Notes under the pieces: generated by a model
Seen by the model: the letters and a program-made list of their open reading frames with translations, nothing else
Databases searched by the model: none
What the model was told of the DNA's origin: nothing
DNA from: an archaeon
GTDB lineage: Archaea; Thermoproteota; Nitrososphaeria; Nitrososphaerales; CADDZS01
Direction: 5' to 3'
DNA: 43,004 bases
NCBI GenBank assembly: GCA_021806865.1
Contig: JAKAPU010000003.1
Coordinates: 1-43,004, forward strand
In this document: piece by piece, positions 40,128 to 43,004 of the stretch
Position numbering within the stretch: position 1 is the stretch's first letter
How the letters are laid out: each line of letters starts with the position of its first letter
Program-made: the position numbers and the translations under genes

Positions 40128-40721
40128 TTGAAGTTTCCAGCGGCAATTCCGGGTCACCACTTGTTTGGCTACTTTGCAGGCTTTCCTGACATCTTTCTTG
40201 CAGTGTTGCTTCTCGTTCTTTCGCTAGCCCTGATTTTTGCCGGGCGACAGCTGGCGAAGGCACTCGCCTTCATAGTTACAGGGGTCGTGGTTGCAGCCAT
40301 AGGAGCAACTGTCGGAGCACTTTTCCTGGGAATCTTCGGCGCTGTTCTAGGAGCAGTGGCTGGATTCCTGATAGGCGGATTCATTGGAGTAATGCTACTC
40401 GAGCTTGGAATAGGCATCGCGCTTGGATACGTCGGTTACTCCATATCACATGCTTATCTCGGCGGTGACTTTTTGTCTTTGTTGATTGGCGTCGTACTCT
40501 TTGTCGTCGGAATAGCGCTAGCAAACAAGATCCTAGAAGTGGCCACCGTGGTGCTTGGAGGGGTGCTGTTGTTCGACGTTATGATTGCGATGAATTCCAG
40601 CTATGCTATGGCGCTGATCGTTTCAGTAGCAGTGTCACTTCTCGGATTGTGGGTGCAGAATACCAGCAAGACAAAGGCAAAGCAGTCCCAGGTGACCAAG
40701 ACGGCGACCCAGCCCCAATAA
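40128..40721 (+). CDS. glycine-rich multi-pass membrane protein
   Basis: 197 residues from TTG 40128, about six to seven hydrophobic segments rich in Gly, Ala and Val, with glycine-zipper stretches (GAVLGAVAGFLIGGFIGVML). The layout resembles TMEM198/DUF4203-like proteins, but I do not claim the family. A TATA-like AAATATAATA (about 40084-40093) and GAGAGGTAA just upstream support the start. The tail is polar with many Lys, Gln and Thr, so it faces the cytoplasm. Function unknown. Confidence 0.6.
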   Translation: MKFPAAIPGHHLFGYFAGFPDIFLAVLLLVLSLALIFAGRQLAKALAFIVTGVVVAAIGATVGALFLGIFGAVLGAVAGFLIGGFIGVMLLELGIGIALGYVGYSISHAYLGGDFLSLLIGVVLFVVGIALANKILEVATVVLGGVLLFDVMIAMNSSYAMALIVSVAVSLLGLWVQNTSKTKAKQSQVTKTATQPQ

Positions 40722-41094
40722 TTACTTTGAAAGCGGATCGAACTTTTCGCAAAAGGTAAAACATGAATTCCGGACCGAAGGTCATAATCGCTGGACTCGA
40801 TGACATAGCATGTAGCATATTGATGATGAGATATTGTAATATTCTCATGGAATTTGACTAATTCGTGGCCTTCTTATCGTAAATGAACGATGCTAGCGAA
40901 CGTCTTAGAATACACAAAGGATTTCGAGTGAATCGCAAAGCAATGGACGAATATTTTCGCTTCGTCCACTGAAAAATTAGGTCATCCTGAGCCAGTCGTC
41001 ATTTTTCGGAGGCTTACAATCCCTGATCTCCAGATGCTGAAAGCTCTGCTATCGACTTGGTACATCAAGAAGAGAGCTAGGAGAGTTACTACTT
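40722..41094. other. 373-base gap without a supported gene
   Basis: Only a 29-codon frame with an ATG at 40883 (MNDASERLRIHKGFRV) is seen, too short to support. The stretch separates two genes that end toward each other, so it probably carries their terminators; no clear hairpin was found. Confidence 0.35.
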
Positions 41095-41646
41095 TCAATC
41101 CTTCGAAGTGCCATATGTATAAACGAACGTATAGTTTAGAACCGAAAGAGTGGAGTTGTCGCCAGTGATTGCGAGCGGGGCGACAAGTTCGACGATTACA
41201 CTTGAACTTGGAGGAATGAGGGCATAGTTCCCATATTCGGTCACTTTGGGATCAATCACTACAAAGTGGGTTGAGTTGACAAATGTTCCATTGTACAGAA
41301 ACATATTTGGTGAAAGGACTATAGACTCGTTACCTGTGTTCTCGATCCAAGCCACAAGGGAACCCTTTGCAAAGTCCCATTCGGTGGCCGCAAGACTGGC
41401 GTTCGCAGTTGCTGTCAGTGCCGCTGCAATATCCGGGCCAGTAGAGCTTGATGTCGAGGTACTTGTAACGGTCATTGTGGTCGTGCTCGCACTCTGCAAA
41501 ACGGTTGTAGTGGAGGTCAAGGAGGTGGTAACAGTGGAAGTTGTGGTCGATCCTGAACCTCGATAAAAGAAAGCGCCAACTCCGCCTATAACAAGACCAA
41601 GAACCAAAACTCCAGCCAATACTCCGAGAGAGAATGAGCGGGCCAA
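41095..41646 (-). CDS. membrane-anchored surface protein with Ser/Thr linker
   Basis: 183 residues. An N-terminal membrane helix (LGVLAGVLVLGLVIGGVGAFF) is followed by a ~45-residue linker almost wholly Thr, Ser and Val, then a ~110-residue domain rich in N-x-S/T sequons (NATS-like NASLA, NESIV, NGTFVNSTHF, NSTLSVLNYT). The domain reads as an all-beta, DUF-type extracellular module: LVAWIENTGNESIVLSPN resembles archaeal pilin/flagellin-like or CARDB-type beta domains. The anchor and linker match the substrate-binding protein at 31202-32728. Likely an S-layer-side surface protein; function unknown. Confidence 0.6.
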   Translation of the reverse strand: MARSFSLGVLAGVLVLGLVIGGVGAFFYRGSGSTTTSTVTTSLTSTTTVLQSASTTTMTVTSTSTSSSTGPDIAAALTATANASLAATEWDFAKGSLVAWIENTGNESIVLSPNMFLYNGTFVNSTHFVVIDPKVTEYGNYALIPPSSSVIVELVAPLAITGDNSTLSVLNYTFVYTYGTSKD

Positions 41647-41780
41647 TTTGCAGTGTCGATTCCGCGTTGTATTACACTGTCTATTTGAACCTTAAGAGAC
41701 TTTGAATTCTTTCTTGCTTCTCGACTAGCTTTGTACTCTGCTGGATGACGTCCAGCGTTAGAAGATTGAATTTCAGCTAA

Positions 41781-42683
41781 TCAAAATGACATGAAAATCA
41801 CGCCAAAGACAGAAAGGACGAGCCCTGCTATCGTTCGTCCATTGATATGTTCCAAGTTCCTGATGAGAAAATATGACATTACCAAGGTAATCATCGGGTT
41901 TGTCCCATTTATTGTTGAAACTATTGTGAGTGGAATGGTCTGCAAAGAAAGGTAGCGGAAGAAGAGCCCGAAATTCCCCAACATTCCAGCAATAAGGACA
42001 AATATCAGACTGTACTTGTCCATACGAAGCGCCCCGCCTTCGGCTTTGGAGTACTTGTTCGAAAGGTAGAGAATTGGCAGGACGCCCGGAACTGCCGCGA
42101 GATAAGTTATGAAAGTGGCTGTGGTCGCGTTCTTGAACATAGCAATGCCTACTTGCATAAGTACTTGAGAGATTCCCCAAAGCAAACCTCCTGTGATTCC
42201 AAAGAATGTTCCGATTCTCATTTGTTGGGGAGTGAAGTACCCTCCACCCAGTCCGCGCAACGAGATCAACAGAATACCCAAGAGTACAAGGGCAATCCCA
42301 ACGCCTTGAAACAAGTCAACCGTCTGGTGAAGGAAGAGGATAGCTATCGCGATGGCGTACGCCACCTGGCTTGAGGCCATGACGTTGCCGCGATTTGCTC
42401 CAATCGTCCCGATGCACTTCCAAATGAAATACCTGCCGAGAGAAAAGTTCAGGATTCCTGCAAGCGCAAACACAGCTACTGCAGCAATTGGAACCTTTGC
42501 CGGATTAGTTCCATTGAGCAGTAGTGGAAGACCAAAGACAGGTACGGCAAGAAGTATAGCTATGAACGAGGCAAACGACTCGTCCATCTTGAGAAGCGAT
42601 TTTCGCACGGCCAGCTTGTTTGATCCAAGCAAGAAAGCTGAGAAAATTGCGAATAGCAGGCCCGTGCTATCCATCGCTCGCAC
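41781..42683 (-). CDS. EamA/DMT-family transporter
   Basis: 300 residues, ten hydrophobic segments in two repeats of five, the drug/metabolite transporter layout. AIFSAFLLGSNKLAVRKSL opens the first repeat, and IGTFFGITGGLLWGISQVLMQVG opens the second. NGTNPMITLVMSYFLI and INGRTIAGLVLSVFGVIFMSF at the end are typical EamA closing helices. Export or import of a small metabolite is expected; no substrate clue. Upstream lies the ABC ATPase fragment, 41 bases away on the same strand, so the two may form one operon. Confidence 0.85.
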   Translation of the reverse strand: MRAMDSTGLLFAIFSAFLLGSNKLAVRKSLLKMDESFASFIAILLAVPVFGLPLLLNGTNPAKVPIAAVAVFALAGILNFSLGRYFIWKCIGTIGANRGNVMASSQVAYAIAIAILFLHQTVDLFQGVGIALVLLGILLISLRGLGGGYFTPQQMRIGTFFGITGGLLWGISQVLMQVGIAMFKNATTATFITYLAAVPGVLPILYLSNKYSKAEGGALRMDKYSLIFVLIAGMLGNFGLFFRYLSLQTIPLTIVSTINGTNPMITLVMSYFLIRNLEHINGRTIAGLVLSVFGVIFMSF

Positions 42684-42724
42684 TCAGACTCGAAGCGATT
42701 ACCTTGACGGAAGTTTCACACGGA

Positions 42725-43004
42725 CTACTGTGTGACATCCTTTGGGACGATGGTCACAGCTTCCCCTCGAATATCAAGGAAAGCTTTGCGCCCTCTCATG
42801 CTTTCATCGGGATGCACATGGTTTAGTTCGCAGAACCTGTGAGTCGTTACCGTCAAACTGACGTTTCCAACTTTCACGATATGGTCTGTGACTGCCCCCT
42901 TGTATTCGCGTGACTCGACCTCACAAGGTATAATGTTTCCCGTTTTGGGTTTCTCATCCAACATCCCTACTTCATTTGCCCTAATTATTACAGAGCAAGC
43001 GGAG
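42725..43004 (-). CDS. C-terminal part of an ABC transporter ATPase (TOBE-like domain), cut by the window edge
   Basis: The frame is open to the window end, so the gene begins outside. The visible ~92 residues read like the TOBE_2 region of PotA/CysA/ModC-type ATPases: CSVIIRANEVGMLDEKPKTG (compare the 'IRPE' motif), then NIIPCEVESREYKGAVTDHIV, VGNVSLTVTTH and a final strand GEAVTIVPKDV. An internal ATG at 42964 exists but is probably not the start. It would be the energising subunit of an importer for a small ion or polyamine. Confidence 0.65.
   Translation of the reverse strand, partial: SACSVIIRANEVGMLDEKPKTGNIIPCEVESREYKGAVTDHIVKVGNVSLTVTTHRFCELNHVHPDESMRGRKAFLDIRGEAVTIVPKDVTQ

Noticed and set aside
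1..43004. CRISPR arrays
   Set aside because: No regularly spaced direct repeats and no cas genes were seen.

Overview
The window looks archaeal and most like a Nitrososphaeria/Thaumarchaeota-type member of the TACK group. The support is: three tRNA genes interrupted by small archaeal-type introns, TATA-type promoters about 25-30 bases ahead of apparently leaderless genes, TTG and GTG starts, a Bat-type HTH_10 regulator, a DUF6659-like protein, Ser/Thr-rich linkers on membrane-anchored surface proteins, and a phosphoenolpyruvate carboxylase of the long (bacterial-type) family. The exact lineage is an inference.

Layout. Positions 1-4.1 kb hold small housekeeping or lineage-specific genes: a DUF6659-like protein, an F420/FMN luciferase-fold oxidoreductase, a zinc-ribbon membrane protein, an HTH_10 regulator and an unknown protein. 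From 4.1 to 14.9 kb lies an accessory island that starts at an elongator tRNA-Met gene apparently split by four introns. Next to it are a decayed tyrosine-integrase N-terminus and a TOPRIM-like remnant. Then come an AbiEi/AbiEii-type toxin-antitoxin pair behind a 74-bp symmetric operator-like array, an AbrB-like fragment, a SNF2 helicase (HepA/DrmD-like) whose end abuts a DDE transposase, an unknown DNA-binding-like protein, and a broken copy of a two-gene module described below.

From 15 to 25.4 kb is a metabolic cluster: a NitT/TauT-type ABC importer, a ferredoxin plus FAD oxidoreductase pair, a protein fusing a ParB-type DNA-binding half to a BadF-type kinase-like half (with a perfect 16-bp palindrome at its divergent promoter), an FMN reductase and a molybdopterin/tungsten oxidoreductase. 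Together they suggest import and redox conversion of a small anion under control of a sugar-kinase-like sensor; the substrate is not readable from sequence.

From 25.4 to 28.2 kb is a second small accessory patch beside tRNA-Ser(GCT). It holds a DUF2075 helicase remnant and the intact copy of the module: a ribbon-helix-helix protein convergent with, and overlapping by exactly 50 bp, a 580-residue protein with a PD-(D/E)XK-like nuclease core. Both copies keep the same 50-bp tail overlap. This is the best candidate here for an undescribed system.

From 28.3 to 36.3 kb are an aminopeptidase-T-like gene, a small GatC-like gene coupled to an amidase, and a convergent branched-chain-amino-acid/amide ABC importer (LivG, LivF, LivH, LivM, binding protein), which could supply amides or amino acids. 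From 36.3 kb to the end are a C2H2 zinc-finger protein, PEP carboxylase with a terminator hairpin, tRNA-Phe with an intron in the anticodon stem, membrane and surface proteins, an EamA transporter and the 3' part of an ABC ATPase running off the window.
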